From contig JANOAR010000265.1 in the NCBI GenBank assembly GCA_031411235.1, forward strand, positions 1-46,811: a stretch of DNA of 46,811 bases. Direction: 5' to 3'. The notes under the pieces were generated by a model. That model had not been told where the DNA came from and searched no databases. It was given only the letters and a program-made list of their open reading frames with translations. The DNA is from JANOAR01 sp031411235. GTDB taxonomy: Bacteria > Verrucomicrobiota > Verrucomicrobiia > Verrucomicrobiales > Verrucomicrobiaceae. Below, piece by piece: positions 22,248 to 30,884 of this stretch. Made by a program: the position numbers and the translations under genes. The stretch's first letter is position 1. Every line of letters starts with the position of its first letter.

Positions 22248-24890
22248 ATGCCTACCTCATCGAACTTTCCTGAGCCCGAAACCGACGCGTTTGCCGTTAT
22301 GGTTCCAGCGCCCACCTACCTCTCGTCGGTCAGTCTAGGAATGGACGATGATGGCACCGATAAAGTCGCTGCGCCTACGCCCAGAGGTGGAGCCCTCGAT
22401 TTCTTCGGCAGCAGTGCGGAAGGCCTAGCCGCGATCTTCTCCGAGGAGCCTGCCCACCCACGGCTAGAGCCTGGCGGCATCATCGGCAGCTACCGGTTGA
22501 TCGCAAAAATTGCCGATGGTGGCTTCGGCACGGTGTGGCGAGCCGAGCAGCAGGAGCCCGTCGTGCGCGAGGTCGCGCTTAAACTTGTCCGCCCCGACAA
22601 AGCTTCGCCCGAAGTTATCTCGCGCTTCGAGCGCGAGCGCCAAGCCTTGGCCATGATGGATCATGAAAACATCGCCACCGTCTATGACGCTGGCGAGCAC
22701 GAAGGGCAGCTCTTCTTCGCCATGGAGTATGTGCCGGGGCAGCCCATCACCACCTATGTGAAGGAGCACGCCTTGAGCCTGAAGCAGCGCGTCGAGTTAT
22801 TCATCCCCGTGTGTCGTGCCGTGCATCACGCCCACTCCAAGCTCATCCTGCATCGCGACCTCAAGCCATCCAACATCCTCGTCACGCTGAAGGACGGCAA
22901 GCCCGTGCCCAAGGTCATCGACTTCGGCATCGCCAAAGCCCTCACGGAAGACCATGCCATCCTCCGCGCTGACACGGGCACTTTCCCCGTTACTCAGGTC
23001 GGTTACGTGCTCGGCACACCGCAGTACATGAGCCCCGAGCAGGCGCGTGGCGACAACAGCATCGACGCCTCCAGCGACACCTACACCCTCGGCGTCATCC
23101 TTTACGAACTGCTCGTCGGCGAGCCTCCCATCTGCGCTGCCGACCTCGCCAAACAGCGCGGCCACTTCGATCTGCTCAACCTCATCATCAAGCACGAGCC
23201 CGCCCTGCCCAGCACCCTCTGGCTCCATGCCAGCATCAGTCACACCCACAGCTTGGATATGTCCATGGGCAAGGATTCGCGCCGCATCAGTCGGCAAATG
23301 CGCGAAGACTTGGACTGGATCATCCTGCACTCCCTGGAGAAGGATCGCACCCATCGTTACCGCTCCGCCGACGCCCTCGCCGATGACCTCCAGCGGCATC
23401 TCAATAACGAGCCTGTCTCCGTCGGCCCGCCGCAACTCGGCTATCGGTTTCGCAAATTTTATCTGCGCAATAAAGTCACCTCCATCGCCGCCACCCTCGT
23501 TTTCCTCTCCATCATCGCGGGCGGTAGCATCGCCACTTGGCAGCGGAACGAGGCGCTCGTGGCAAAAAATCTCGAAGCCACCGCCCGCCAAAATGCGGAG
23601 AATGCCAACGCCGCCGAGGTCATCGCGAGACAGCAGGCCCAGACCTCGGAGGCACTCGCCAAGACTCGGGAAAAAGAAGCCGAGCAAGCCCGTGATCTGG
23701 AGGCCAAAGCACGAGCCCTCGCCGAAGATCAGCGCCTCAAAGCCGAGGCCGCTCGCGAGCAGGAAGCCCGCGCTCGTCGCGCCTCTGACCTCGCCCGTGC
23801 TGAGGCCGAGGATCTCATCAACTTCATGCTCTACGACATGCGCGACCGCCTGGAGCCGCTCAACCGTTCCCCCATGTTAGCCACCATCGCCGACAAAGCG
23901 GAAGCCTACTTCACTGCCCAGGCCACCACTCTCGGCGACAACCCTGAGCAGGCTCGCAACCGCGCCGCCATGTATCAAAACAAGGGCCTCATCGAGCTGG
24001 CTCAAAGCAAGACCGCCGCCGCTCTCACTTCCTTCAAAGCCTTTCTCACCATCGCCCAAGCCCGCGCTAAAATAGCCGCTGCGAGTGAAGAAATACAAAG
24101 CGACCTCGCCCTCGCGCACAACCGCCTCGGCATGACTTACCAAGCCAAAGCCGACTTCCCCGCCGCCCAAAATGAGTATCAGCAAGAGCAAGCCATCGTG
24201 GCAACGTTGCTCAAAGCCAAGCCTGACTCCACCGCCTACCGCCTGCATCTAGCTACCACCCACGAGCACCTCGGCGACGTCAGCAAGCCATCCCTGCCGC
24301 ACTATCAACAGGCGCTCGAAGTGCTGGAGAAGCTGAGCACCGAGCAGCCCACGAGTATTGAAATCACTCGCGCCCTCGCCACCACTCATGAAAAAATGGG
24401 CACCACTCTCCGCGCCCTCAACCAGCCGATGGAAGCCCTGCCGCACTTCGACCAACAGCTCGCCCTCCTGGATCGTTTGCCCGCTGCCCTCGCCACTGAT
24501 GTGCGGATTCGCCGAGCCAAAGCCATCGCCCTCCAGGCCAAAGGCGCGACACTGTTGCTTGCCAAAAAAGCTGCTGACGCCTTGCCTCTGCTCGCCGCCG
24601 CTGTGAAAAGTAGCCAAGCTATTGCTGACGCCGACCCTGGCAACCAAGTCGAACAGGCCGACCTCGCCAGCGCCCTGGCTGTGCTTTCCACCTGCCATTG
24701 GGAGCTAGGCCAGACGCGGCTCATGGAAGGCAACGCCGCCAGCATCAAAGTTGCCCTCGGGCACTTTCAGGAAGGCCGCGACGCCATCAAAAAAAGTCTC
24801 GTCATCAACAACGAGGAGCGCACCGCGAGGCGAGCCCAGCTCCAGCGCTTCGAGGTAGCCCTGGACGAAGTCGGCAAGCTCACGCGCTGA
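22248..24890 (+). CDS. Membrane Ser/Thr protein kinase with C-terminal TPR-like region
   Basis: The product has 880 residues. The kinase domain is about 85-385: glycine loop IADGGFGTVW, VALKL with the ATP-binding Lys near 111, catalytic HRDLKPSN (202-209), DFG as DFGIAK (225-230), and GTPQYMSPEQA in the activation segment. All catalytic residues are present, so it should be active (PknB/Pkn-like). One membrane segment follows (about 410-431, SIAATLVFLSIIAGGSIATW), then a long Ala/Glu/Arg coiled coil (about 440-525) and helical TPR-like repeats to the end (about 575-870). This is the layout of the many sensor kinases of Verrucomicrobia and planctomycetes: kinase in the cytoplasm, TPR part outside. 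The ligand and substrates are unknown. It follows the lipoprotein gene by nine bases. Confidence 0.92.
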   Translation: MPTSSNFPEPETDAFAVMVPAPTYLSSVSLGMDDDGTDKVAAPTPRGGALDFFGSSAEGLAAIFSEEPAHPRLEPGGIIGSYRLIAKIADGGFGTVWRAEQQEPVVREVALKLVRPDKASPEVISRFERERQALAMMDHENIATVYDAGEHEGQLFFAMEYVPGQPITTYVKEHALSLKQRVELFIPVCRAVHHAHSKLILHRDLKPSNILVTLKDGKPVPKVIDFGIAKALTEDHAILRADTGTFPVTQVGYVLGTPQYMSPEQARGDNSIDASSDTYTLGVILYELLVGEPPICAADLAKQRGHFDLLNLIIKHEPALPSTLWLHASISHTHSLDMSMGKDSRRISRQMREDLDWIILHSLEKDRTHRYRSADALADDLQRHLNNEPVSVGPPQLGYRFRKFYLRNKVTSIAATLVFLSIIAGGSIATWQRNEALVAKNLEATARQNAENANAAEVIARQQAQTSEALAKTREKEAEQARDLEAKARALAEDQRLKAEAAREQEARARRASDLARAEAEDLINFMLYDMRDRLEPLNRSPMLATIADKAEAYFTAQATTLGDNPEQARNRAAMYQNKGLIELAQSKTAAALTSFKAFLTIAQARAKIAAASEEIQSDLALAHNRLGMTYQAKADFPAAQNEYQQEQAIVATLLKAKPDSTAYRLHLATTHEHLGDVSKPSLPHYQQALEVLEKLSTEQPTSIEITRALATTHEKMGTTLRALNQPMEALPHFDQQLALLDRLPAALATDVRIRRAKAIALQAKGATLLLAKKAADALPLLAAAVKSSQAIADADPGNQVEQADLASALAVLSTCHWELGQTRLMEGNAASIKVALGHFQEGRDAIKKSLVINNEERTARRAQLQRFEVALDEVGKLTR

Positions 24891-24895
24891 GTAGC

Positions 24896-27424
24896 CTACT
24901 TCCGCAGCCCGATCAGCTCCACCGGGATGGGCTTGAAGCCGAGCTTTGTGATCGCGGGTGACTCGGGCTTCAGACGATAGTCATCGTGCTCGGCATCAAT
25001 GAACATGGGATCGGCGACGAGGCTGTTTTTGTCCCAGCCAGCATCCTGCCAAGCGGCCCAGTCGCTCAGCGGATCGGCTTCATTCAATGTGATGTCGTCG
25101 ATGAAGAGATGGCCATCGGGACTATCGAAGTCGATGCGCAGGCGGAAGTCGATTAGCTCGGGCTTGAAGGCGGGCTCGCCGGGGGCAGGCAGTCGTACGG
25201 TGACTTCCACACTTTGCCAATCGGTGGTGAGGGGAACACGCTTGTTTTGGCTGCCCCAGTACTTGCCGGGCTGGTAGCTCATGAAGCCGATGCTCGCGCT
25301 GCGCTCGGGCACATCGCAGCGCACCTTCATAGTGGCGCGGAAGCTCTTCCCAGGCTGCATGGGCACGGGGGTGCTCTGGCAGGCGCTGTGGGCGTTCTTC
25401 GGGTCGGGGCTCTGCGCTCCTTCGATGCTCACGGCTCCATCTTGAACGATGAGCTTCAAGCCTTTGCGCGGGTTGTTGATGAACCCCCAACCCTTCGGCG
25501 TTTTGCCGGGCTCGGTGTTGTCGAAGCTGCCGATGCCGCCCGCATAGAGATCGGGGCCGATGTTTTTGCCCACCTTGCTGTAGCCCGTGCGCAACGGGTT
25601 TCCGCCGCCCCAGGCGAGGTTGTTGTCGATGTTATTCCACTCGGGGCCGCAGTGGCGCAGGTTGGCGTAGTCGCTGCCCGGCAGCGTGGTGTAGATGATG
25701 TTTCGCTGCACGCGGTCGCCCGCCATCATGGTGCCATCGGGATGCACGGAGTTGCGCGGGTCTAGCTCCATGCCGCGCATTTTTTTCCATGCGGGCTGGT
25801 CTTGCACCGAGTCCCAGCCTGCCGTCATGGTGCCGATATGGTTCTTGTAGAAGTTCTGCGAGGTGTGCCAGCCATGCAGGTCGAACTGATACTTGCCGCA
25901 CTGCGCGAAGATGTTGTTCTCGACGATGCAGTCGCGCGAGTTGTGCAGGTGAATGGCGCTGGTGGGGCAGCGGAAGACGATGTTACCGATGATGTCGATG
26001 CCGCCCGTGTTGTCATCGGGATAGAGGCCAAAGGTGAACCACGGATGTTTAAGCCCATCGCTCTCCTGACCGCAGCCGATGACGTCGTGGATCATGTTGT
26101 AGCGCCACACGCTGCCACGACTGCTGATCCAATCGCGCCCGCCGGTGTAGATCGCGCCGCCGTCCTGGGTCTCCAGCACGACGTGGTGGATGTGGTTGTA
26201 TTCGAGGATGATGTTGTTGCCGCTGAACTGAATGCCCATGCGCGGGCCGTCATGAATGAGGTTGTGCGAGGCCGTGATGCCGCAGCCGCCAATGCCGATG
26301 CCGCAGGCGTTTTTGTTGAACACGCCCATGTGATGGATGTGGTTGTTGTCGGCGAGGTTATCGCAATTTGTCAGCGTCTTGCGATCACCGCCACTGAGGC
26401 TGATGCCGTTGCTGCCCGTGCCGCTAATGACGTTGCCGCGCGCTGCGTTTTTGTTGCCGCCGCCGATGCCGATGGCCGAGCCGCTGAAGCCTCCGACGTT
26501 GCTGAACGTGCAGTTCTCGACGCTGCACTGCTCGGTCTTGTCCATCGTTACAGCGGTGCCATTGCAGCCTGTAAAGCTGAGGCCTCGGATGACGACGTGT
26601 GTCGCCCCTGGCAGCACTTTGATGAAGCCATCGAGCGTGACGAGGCGAATGTCCTGTTGCTCCACGGTTGCCGTTGGCCACAGGTAGAGGGTGCTGCTGC
26701 GTGGGTCGATGTACCACTCGCCGGGTGCATCGAGTTCTTCGAGTGCGTTCTGGAAGATGAAGCGGTTGTGCGGGTGCAGATCGTAGCCGCAGGGCTTGGC
26801 CAGCGTGAGGGTGCGTGTGGCGGTGTCGAGGCTCTTCACGGGCTCGATGAAGTTCCACCAGCCATACTGCGCGAAGATGTTCAGCTCGACTTCTTCTGGG
26901 TGCGCCCAGGTGCGCACGTCTTGCGGCTTGAGATACATCGTGGTCTTCCACGCATGGCTTTCCACCTTGTTCTGCGGGATGGCATCGACAAAAGCCCAGC
27001 CACCGTAAAGCGGATCAGCGGCGTCGAAGTTCGGCCAGCGAGCGAGCGGCAGTCGCTCGCCATCGCAGAGCACTTGGCGATACTTGGCACCCTTGGTTGC
27101 CAAGCCCGAGAGGTCGGCTTTAACGATGCTGCCCGTGTGTTTGGTAAAGCCTGACACACGCTTGGCTCCGATGAACTTTGGCTTGGCTCCATCCTCTGCC
27201 CGAAGTGTTATATTGGAATCCTGCGCTTCGAGTGTGATGGGGGCCGCAAGTTCGTAAAGCCCGTCAGAAAGCGTGATCGTAATCGCTGATTTTGGATCAG
27301 CCTTTCGCGCGGTGCGTAGCTGCTCACGCAGCGTCGGCAGCGAGTCGGGCGTGATGACAATGGATGTCTGCGCAGCGGCGAGGCTGGCGATAAATGAGAG
27401 GGCGAGTGTGGATGAACGAAGCAT
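24896..27424 (-). CDS. Exported right-handed parallel beta-helix protein, probable polysaccharide-active enzyme
   Basis: The product has 842 residues with a signal peptide (residues 1-18, cut near SLAAAQT). Parallel beta-helix repeats occupy about 240-560 (NCTFSNVGG, ASHNLIHDG, NNIILEYNHIHHV). The motif TQDGGAIYTGGRDW followed by RYNMIHDV resembles beta-helix glycoside hydrolases and lyases (possibly GH141-like), but I cannot assign a family. Residues about 635-790 look like a carbohydrate-binding beta-sandwich (SACQSTPVPMQPGKSFRATM, then FDSPDGHLFIDDITLNEADP). A role in breaking down plant or algal polysaccharide outside the cytoplasm is likely. The gene converges with the kinase gene, with only five bases between the stop codons. 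There is no Shine-Dalgarno sequence. Confidence 0.78.
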   Translation of the reverse strand: MLRSSTLALSFIASLAAAQTSIVITPDSLPTLREQLRTARKADPKSAITITLSDGLYELAAPITLEAQDSNITLRAEDGAKPKFIGAKRVSGFTKHTGSIVKADLSGLATKGAKYRQVLCDGERLPLARWPNFDAADPLYGGWAFVDAIPQNKVESHAWKTTMYLKPQDVRTWAHPEEVELNIFAQYGWWNFIEPVKSLDTATRTLTLAKPCGYDLHPHNRFIFQNALEELDAPGEWYIDPRSSTLYLWPTATVEQQDIRLVTLDGFIKVLPGATHVVIRGLSFTGCNGTAVTMDKTEQCSVENCTFSNVGGFSGSAIGIGGGNKNAARGNVISGTGSNGISLSGGDRKTLTNCDNLADNNHIHHMGVFNKNACGIGIGGCGITASHNLIHDGPRMGIQFSGNNIILEYNHIHHVVLETQDGGAIYTGGRDWISSRGSVWRYNMIHDVIGCGQESDGLKHPWFTFGLYPDDNTGGIDIIGNIVFRCPTSAIHLHNSRDCIVENNIFAQCGKYQFDLHGWHTSQNFYKNHIGTMTAGWDSVQDQPAWKKMRGMELDPRNSVHPDGTMMAGDRVQRNIIYTTLPGSDYANLRHCGPEWNNIDNNLAWGGGNPLRTGYSKVGKNIGPDLYAGGIGSFDNTEPGKTPKGWGFINNPRKGLKLIVQDGAVSIEGAQSPDPKNAHSACQSTPVPMQPGKSFRATMKVRCDVPERSASIGFMSYQPGKYWGSQNKRVPLTTDWQSVEVTVRLPAPGEPAFKPELIDFRLRIDFDSPDGHLFIDDITLNEADPLSDWAAWQDAGWDKNSLVADPMFIDAEHDDYRLKPESPAITKLGFKPIPVELIGLRK

Positions 27425-27503
27425 GAAAAGGATGGCGTGACGTAGCGCAGGCGATCCGCCTCATGCTACTAAGTTTTGCAGCCAATGCGGCAGGTTATTC
27501 CTG

Positions 27504-27642
27504 CGGCAACCACGGATGAACACGGACAGGCACGAATCCTGAATGCCCAGGGGACAAGGCAATCCAGCGAACGTTCGTCACAGCTCTCTCATCGGAGTGC
27601 CTCCAATATTCGTGATCGTCCGTGTTCATCCGTGGTTGCCGC
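27504..27642. repeat. 139-bp element with 34-bp inverted ends
   Basis: The arms 27504-27537 and 27609-27642 are complementary at 31 of 34 positions and contain CCACGGATGAACACGGA and its complement. The spacer is 71 bases. It lies in the gene-free 297-bp interval between the beta-helix gene (start 27424) and the ThuA gene (end 27722). Related phrases (CGTGTTNATCCGT) occur at about 7500-7520 and 46760-46780, so this seems to be a dispersed motif family. It could be a small non-autonomous element or a transcript-end hairpin of the ThuA gene. Nothing else is seen in the interval. Confidence 0.65.
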
Positions 27643-27721
27643 CTAGACACCACCCGAACAAACCCACGCCTTGCCGAGATGTCAGGCGGGACGCTTGGCA
27701 TCCCGCCTTCATCATACAGCC

Positions 27722-28726
27722 TTACTTCACCTCGGGATTCGGCTCCGAGCTGCCTTCGACGAGGCCGAGCGCCCACTTGATGCCGCCGAGGATGTGGGCC
27801 TGAAATTTCTTGCTCGTCTCAACGGAGTTCTTGCGGTCTTTGATGTCGGTAGAGTCGCTCCACAAGTCTTCGCGATGGCCGAGGCTGGTGTAGAAGACCT
27901 TGCCTGTGCCTGCCTTGCGGCACCACGACACGGGGAAGAACTTTTGCTCGGCGACATCATTCGGATTGTGGCGCATGAACCAGAGTGAGCGCACCTTGCT
28001 GCGATCCTGGCTCTTGATCCAATACATCTCTTCCTGGGCGAGATCGAAGGTGGCACCGATGCCGCCATTCGCAGGATGCGCCGCGTCGCCAGCGATGAGG
28101 TCGGCGGGAACCTGTGCCTTGTGGGTTTCAAACTCGCCTTGTAGCATCTCGATGTAGCCACGGAACGGGTGGAAGGTGTCGCTGGCGCTGTGCATGCCCA
28201 TGAAGGCATGGCCGTCTTCGATCCACTTGATGAAGCCATCGCGGTCGGGCAGCGGCAGCTCGCCGGTGGTGTTGGCGAAGATGACGCCGTCGATCTTCTC
28301 GGCAACGAGGTTGGCGGGGCTCAGGCGCTCCAGGTTTTTCTTCATGGCGACGTCGAATTGCTCCTTGGCAGTCTTCGCGGCGGCCTGCACTTCGGGTGTC
28401 CACTTGGACATTTCTTCGAGGTACTTTTTCACCTCATTGGCGGTGCGTTTCTTGGTATTCTCATCGGCATCAGCGGGGATGTCCTTCGGCTTGCGAGGAG
28501 CCTGAGGCACCTGGATGTCCGGCTGCTGCACGAAGCCAACGACCGTGTAGGCACCGGAGGATTTGCCGAGCGCATCGAGCGTCTTTTCAGCAAAGGGAAT
28601 CGAGCTATGGCGGAAGCCAGCGGTCACCGTGCAGACGAGCACGCGCTTGGCATCGGCAGCGATTGAGGAGAGGGCAGGCGCAAAGGAAAGCGCGAGCAGG
28701 AGGAGGACGTGGAGACGTTGCTTCAT
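27722..28726 (-). CDS. Exported ThuA-domain protein
   Basis: I start this at the ATG at 28726, giving 334 residues; the frame runs further upstream, but MKQRLHVLLLLALSFAPAL is a clean signal peptide. The mature protein has the glutamine amidotransferase-like ThuA fold: KRVLVCTVTAGFRHSSIP at the start, DGVIFANTTGELPLPD, GMHSASDTFHPFRGYI, GGIGATFDL, then MRHNPN and VFYTSLGHREDLW near the end. ThuA proteins were first linked to trehalose use, and Verrucomicrobia carry many exported copies thought to act on sugars, though the reaction is unproven. Residues about 70-135 are a charged insert rich in Lys and Glu. The gene lies 83 bases downstream of the glycosylase gene. Confidence 0.85.
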   Translation of the reverse strand: MKQRLHVLLLLALSFAPALSSIAADAKRVLVCTVTAGFRHSSIPFAEKTLDALGKSSGAYTVVGFVQQPDIQVPQAPRKPKDIPADADENTKKRTANEVKKYLEEMSKWTPEVQAAAKTAKEQFDVAMKKNLERLSPANLVAEKIDGVIFANTTGELPLPDRDGFIKWIEDGHAFMGMHSASDTFHPFRGYIEMLQGEFETHKAQVPADLIAGDAAHPANGGIGATFDLAQEEMYWIKSQDRSKVRSLWFMRHNPNDVAEQKFFPVSWCRKAGTGKVFYTSLGHREDLWSDSTDIKDRKNSVETSKKFQAHILGGIKWALGLVEGSSEPNPEVK

Positions 28727-28809
28727 GTGGTGGAGTTGGATGGATAGAGGAACCGCGCAGAGCACAACAGGCCAGCGCGGCCCCAGCATACGCGAGTATT
28801 GCTAGCCGC

Positions 28810-29790
28810 CTATCCCGCACTGCGGAAGTAGCCGCGCTGCTTTTCGCTGATGGGGAGGCTGAGGCGTTCCATGACGGCGAGCATGTCTTCCCAGACGAGC
28901 CGCTTGGCTTTGAGTCCGCCGTCACGCTGTTCTTCACGGATGAGGTAGGAGGGATGGTAGGTGACCATGACTTGCGTGCCGCTGATGGGGTGAAAGCGCC
29001 CGCGATTTTTGCCCACGGGGCCTTCGATGCCTAGGCCTGTGGCGGCGGTGGCTCCGAGGGCAACGATCACCTGGGGTTTGATGAGGTCGATCTCAGTCAT
29101 GAGGTAGGGCAGGCAGGCCTGCATCTCCTCGGGGGTGGGGGCGCGGTTGGAGGTGCCTTGGCCGGGGCCGCTGGAGGGGCGGAATTTGCAGATGTTGCTG
29201 ATGTAAACCTCGGGCCGCTTCAAGCCCATCGCCCCGATGATTTTGGTGAGGAGCTGGCCGGCAGGGCCGACGAAGGGCTGGCGCTGTTGCTCCTCCTCGG
29301 CACCGGGGGCCTCGCCGACGAACATGATGGCACTGCGCGGTGACCCGGTGGCGAAGACCATGGCGTGGCGTAGTGAGCCGAGCGCACGCGGCACAGGATC
29401 GGCTTCGGCGAGTTCGGCGAGGTGGGCGAGTTTTTCCTCCAGCGTGGTGCCTGCGACTTCGAGAATGCGCTGCTGGGGCGGTGACGCGGGGGCGTGGGTA
29501 GCGGGTGAAGCTGGCGCGGCTACGGGTGCGAAGGCGCTGGCAAAGGCGGCGGCTGTCGCGGGGCCAGCGGTGGCTACGGAAGGTGTGGGGGCTTCAGGCG
29601 CGAAGGCGTCGGCAAAGGCGGCAACGGAAGCAGGCATGGCCGATGGATCGCCGCGTCTCGCGATGGGGTTTTGGATCAATGCGCGAATGGCGGTGCGCGC
29701 TTCTTTGCTGAGGCCGACTAGCCGCTCGCCAGCGCTGGCGCGTTGGTCGAGGTGGGCACGGAGCAGGGCGAGGGCGGGCAAGGCGGACAT
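28810..29790 (-). CDS. Family 4-like uracil-DNA glycosylase missing two Fe-S cysteines
   Basis: The product has 326 residues. The C-terminal 210 match type 4 uracil-DNA glycosylase: motif A GEAPGAEEE, PFVGPAGQLL, VYISNICKFRP, EEMQACLPYL, VALGATAA and motif B HPSYLIRE. It should remove uracil from DNA for base-excision repair. The usual family has four Cys holding a 4Fe-4S cluster, two near the domain start and two in the NxxKCRPP and Cxxxx segments. Here only the latter two are present; the expected CxxC before the first strand is replaced by VPRALGSLRHAMVF, and there is no other Cys. The N-terminal 110 residues are an Ala/Pro-rich linker with a helical start. The rex gene lies 32 bases upstream. 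Confidence 0.85.
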   Translation of the reverse strand: MSALPALALLRAHLDQRASAGERLVGLSKEARTAIRALIQNPIARRGDPSAMPASVAAFADAFAPEAPTPSVATAGPATAAAFASAFAPVAAPASPATHAPASPPQQRILEVAGTTLEEKLAHLAELAEADPVPRALGSLRHAMVFATGSPRSAIMFVGEAPGAEEEQQRQPFVGPAGQLLTKIIGAMGLKRPEVYISNICKFRPSSGPGQGTSNRAPTPEEMQACLPYLMTEIDLIKPQVIVALGATAATGLGIEGPVGKNRGRFHPISGTQVMVTYHPSYLIREEQRDGGLKAKRLVWEDMLAVMERLSLPISEKQRGYFRSAG

Positions 29791-29822
29791 GGGGCGGAAA
29801 TAGGCTGGAAGCGGGGGCGTCG

Positions 29823-30443
29823 CTACCGAATAAAGTAGCTGAGGTTCTCCAGTTCCACGGCGAGATCCACGCTGTTGACGATGACGTTTTCAGGCACCTC
29901 GAGGACGATGGGGGAGAAGTTCAAGATGGCCTGGATGCCGGCTTTGACCATTTCATTGACCACGGCCTGGGCGTTGGTGGAGGGGACGGTGAGGATGGCC
30001 ATTTTCACCCCATGCTCTTGCACAAAGGCGGCAAACTGATCCATGCCAAGCAAGGGGATGGTCAGCTCGCCCATGCGGCTGGTGTTGGGGTGTGAGTCGA
30101 AGGCAGCGGTGATTTCAAAGCCTTCTTTTTTGAAGCCGCCGTAGCGCAACAGAGCCGAGCCGAGATTGCCGACACCGACGAGGATCACGGGTTGCAGTTT
30201 GTTGTGCCCGAGCACGTCGCCGATCATCTTGCTGAGCTGCTCGACGCCGTAGCCAAGCCCACGGGTGCCGAATTGACCAAAGTAGGTGAGGTCTTTGCGC
30301 AGTTGTGTGGGCTTCACCCCAGCAGCTTTGGCCAGGGCTTCGGAGGACACCGTTTCGACGTTGTTGTCGCGCAGGCGAGACAGGCAGCGCTGGTAGATGC
30401 TGAGTCGGTAGATGGATTTGCGGGGGATGTCGATGCGTTGCAC
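29823..30443 (-). CDS. rex: Redox-sensing transcriptional repressor Rex
   Basis: The product has 206 residues, the normal length for Rex. An N-terminal winged helix (about 1-80: YLRLSIYQRCL-like start RLSIYQRCLSRL, TQLRKDLTYFGQFGTRGLGY) is followed by a Rossmann domain with VGVGNLGSALL (about 88-98), AAFDSHP, and a C-terminal swapping helix ending in NLSYFIR. Rex senses the NADH/NAD+ ratio and represses fermentation and respiration genes when NADH is low. The start is GTG at 30443; there is no Shine-Dalgarno sequence and I see no obvious Rex operator just upstream. It is divergent from the dTMP kinase operon. Confidence 0.97.
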   Translation of the reverse strand: MQRIDIPRKSIYRLSIYQRCLSRLRDNNVETVSSEALAKAAGVKPTQLRKDLTYFGQFGTRGLGYGVEQLSKMIGDVLGHNKLQPVILVGVGNLGSALLRYGGFKKEGFEITAAFDSHPNTSRMGELTIPLLGMDQFAAFVQEHGVKMAILTVPSTNAQAVVNEMVKAGIQAILNFSPIVLEVPENVIVNSVDLAVELENLSYFIR

Positions 30444-30525
30444 AGGGTGTAAATCTACGCGTGGCGAGGATGCGTCAACCGACGGTTCAAAAACTGCGCA
30501 GCTCTAGCCACTTGCCTTTTCGCGG

Positions 30526-30553
30526 TTGTCTCGCTTGGGTTCGCCTTTAGAAT
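30526..30553 (+). promoter_or_regulatory. Likely promoter of the tmk-rfbA operon
   Basis: TTGTCT (30526-30531), a 16-base spacer and TAGAAT (30548-30553), about 55 bases before the first start codon at 30609. This is a fair sigma-70-type match. Confidence 0.4.
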
Positions 30554-30608
30554 CCGCCTCCCATTGCCGCCCCATGGCATTTATCTCGACTCCCTACTAG
30601 CACCCACC

Positions 30609-30884
30609 ATGTATATCGGACTCTACGCCATCCGTTCCCAAGTGAGCGGCAAAATCCAAGCCGCCATGACTCGGTTCGATTCCTTCGAGCAGGTCATGGA
30701 ACCCGCTGAGTACCATGAACGCGGCATCCAGCCGGACATCGAGTCGCTCCCGGATAAAGCGACCTTTGATGTAGAAGAAGCCGAGCGCGTCGCAGCGCGG
30801 GCTGCCGCTCGCGCCGCTGCAAGGGCCGCAGAAGCGGCTGCTCAAGCTGCCTGGGAAGCCGCACAGAAGGTCGCCCAACCATGA
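30609..30884 (+). CDS. Small protein with Ala/Glu-rich helical tail
   Basis: This 91-residue protein starts at the ATG at 30609; an in-frame start at 30564 is less likely because it would lie close to the predicted promoter. The first half is mixed (MYIGLYAIRSQVSGKIQAAM), and the second is a long helix of repeated (A/R/E)AA triplets (VAARAAARAAARAAEAAAQ). There is no signal peptide and I recognise no family. Its stop codon overlaps the start of dTMP kinase (ATGA), so they are translationally coupled. A role in regulating or assembling the next enzyme is possible but unsupported. Confidence 0.6.
   Translation: MYIGLYAIRSQVSGKIQAAMTRFDSFEQVMEPAEYHERGIQPDIESLPDKATFDVEEAERVAARAAARAAARAAEAAAQAAWEAAQKVAQP

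Noticed and set aside
27543..27803. Open frames in the interval between the beta-helix and ThuA genes
   Set aside because: They overlap the inverted repeat and the ThuA gene, and have no start signal or domain.
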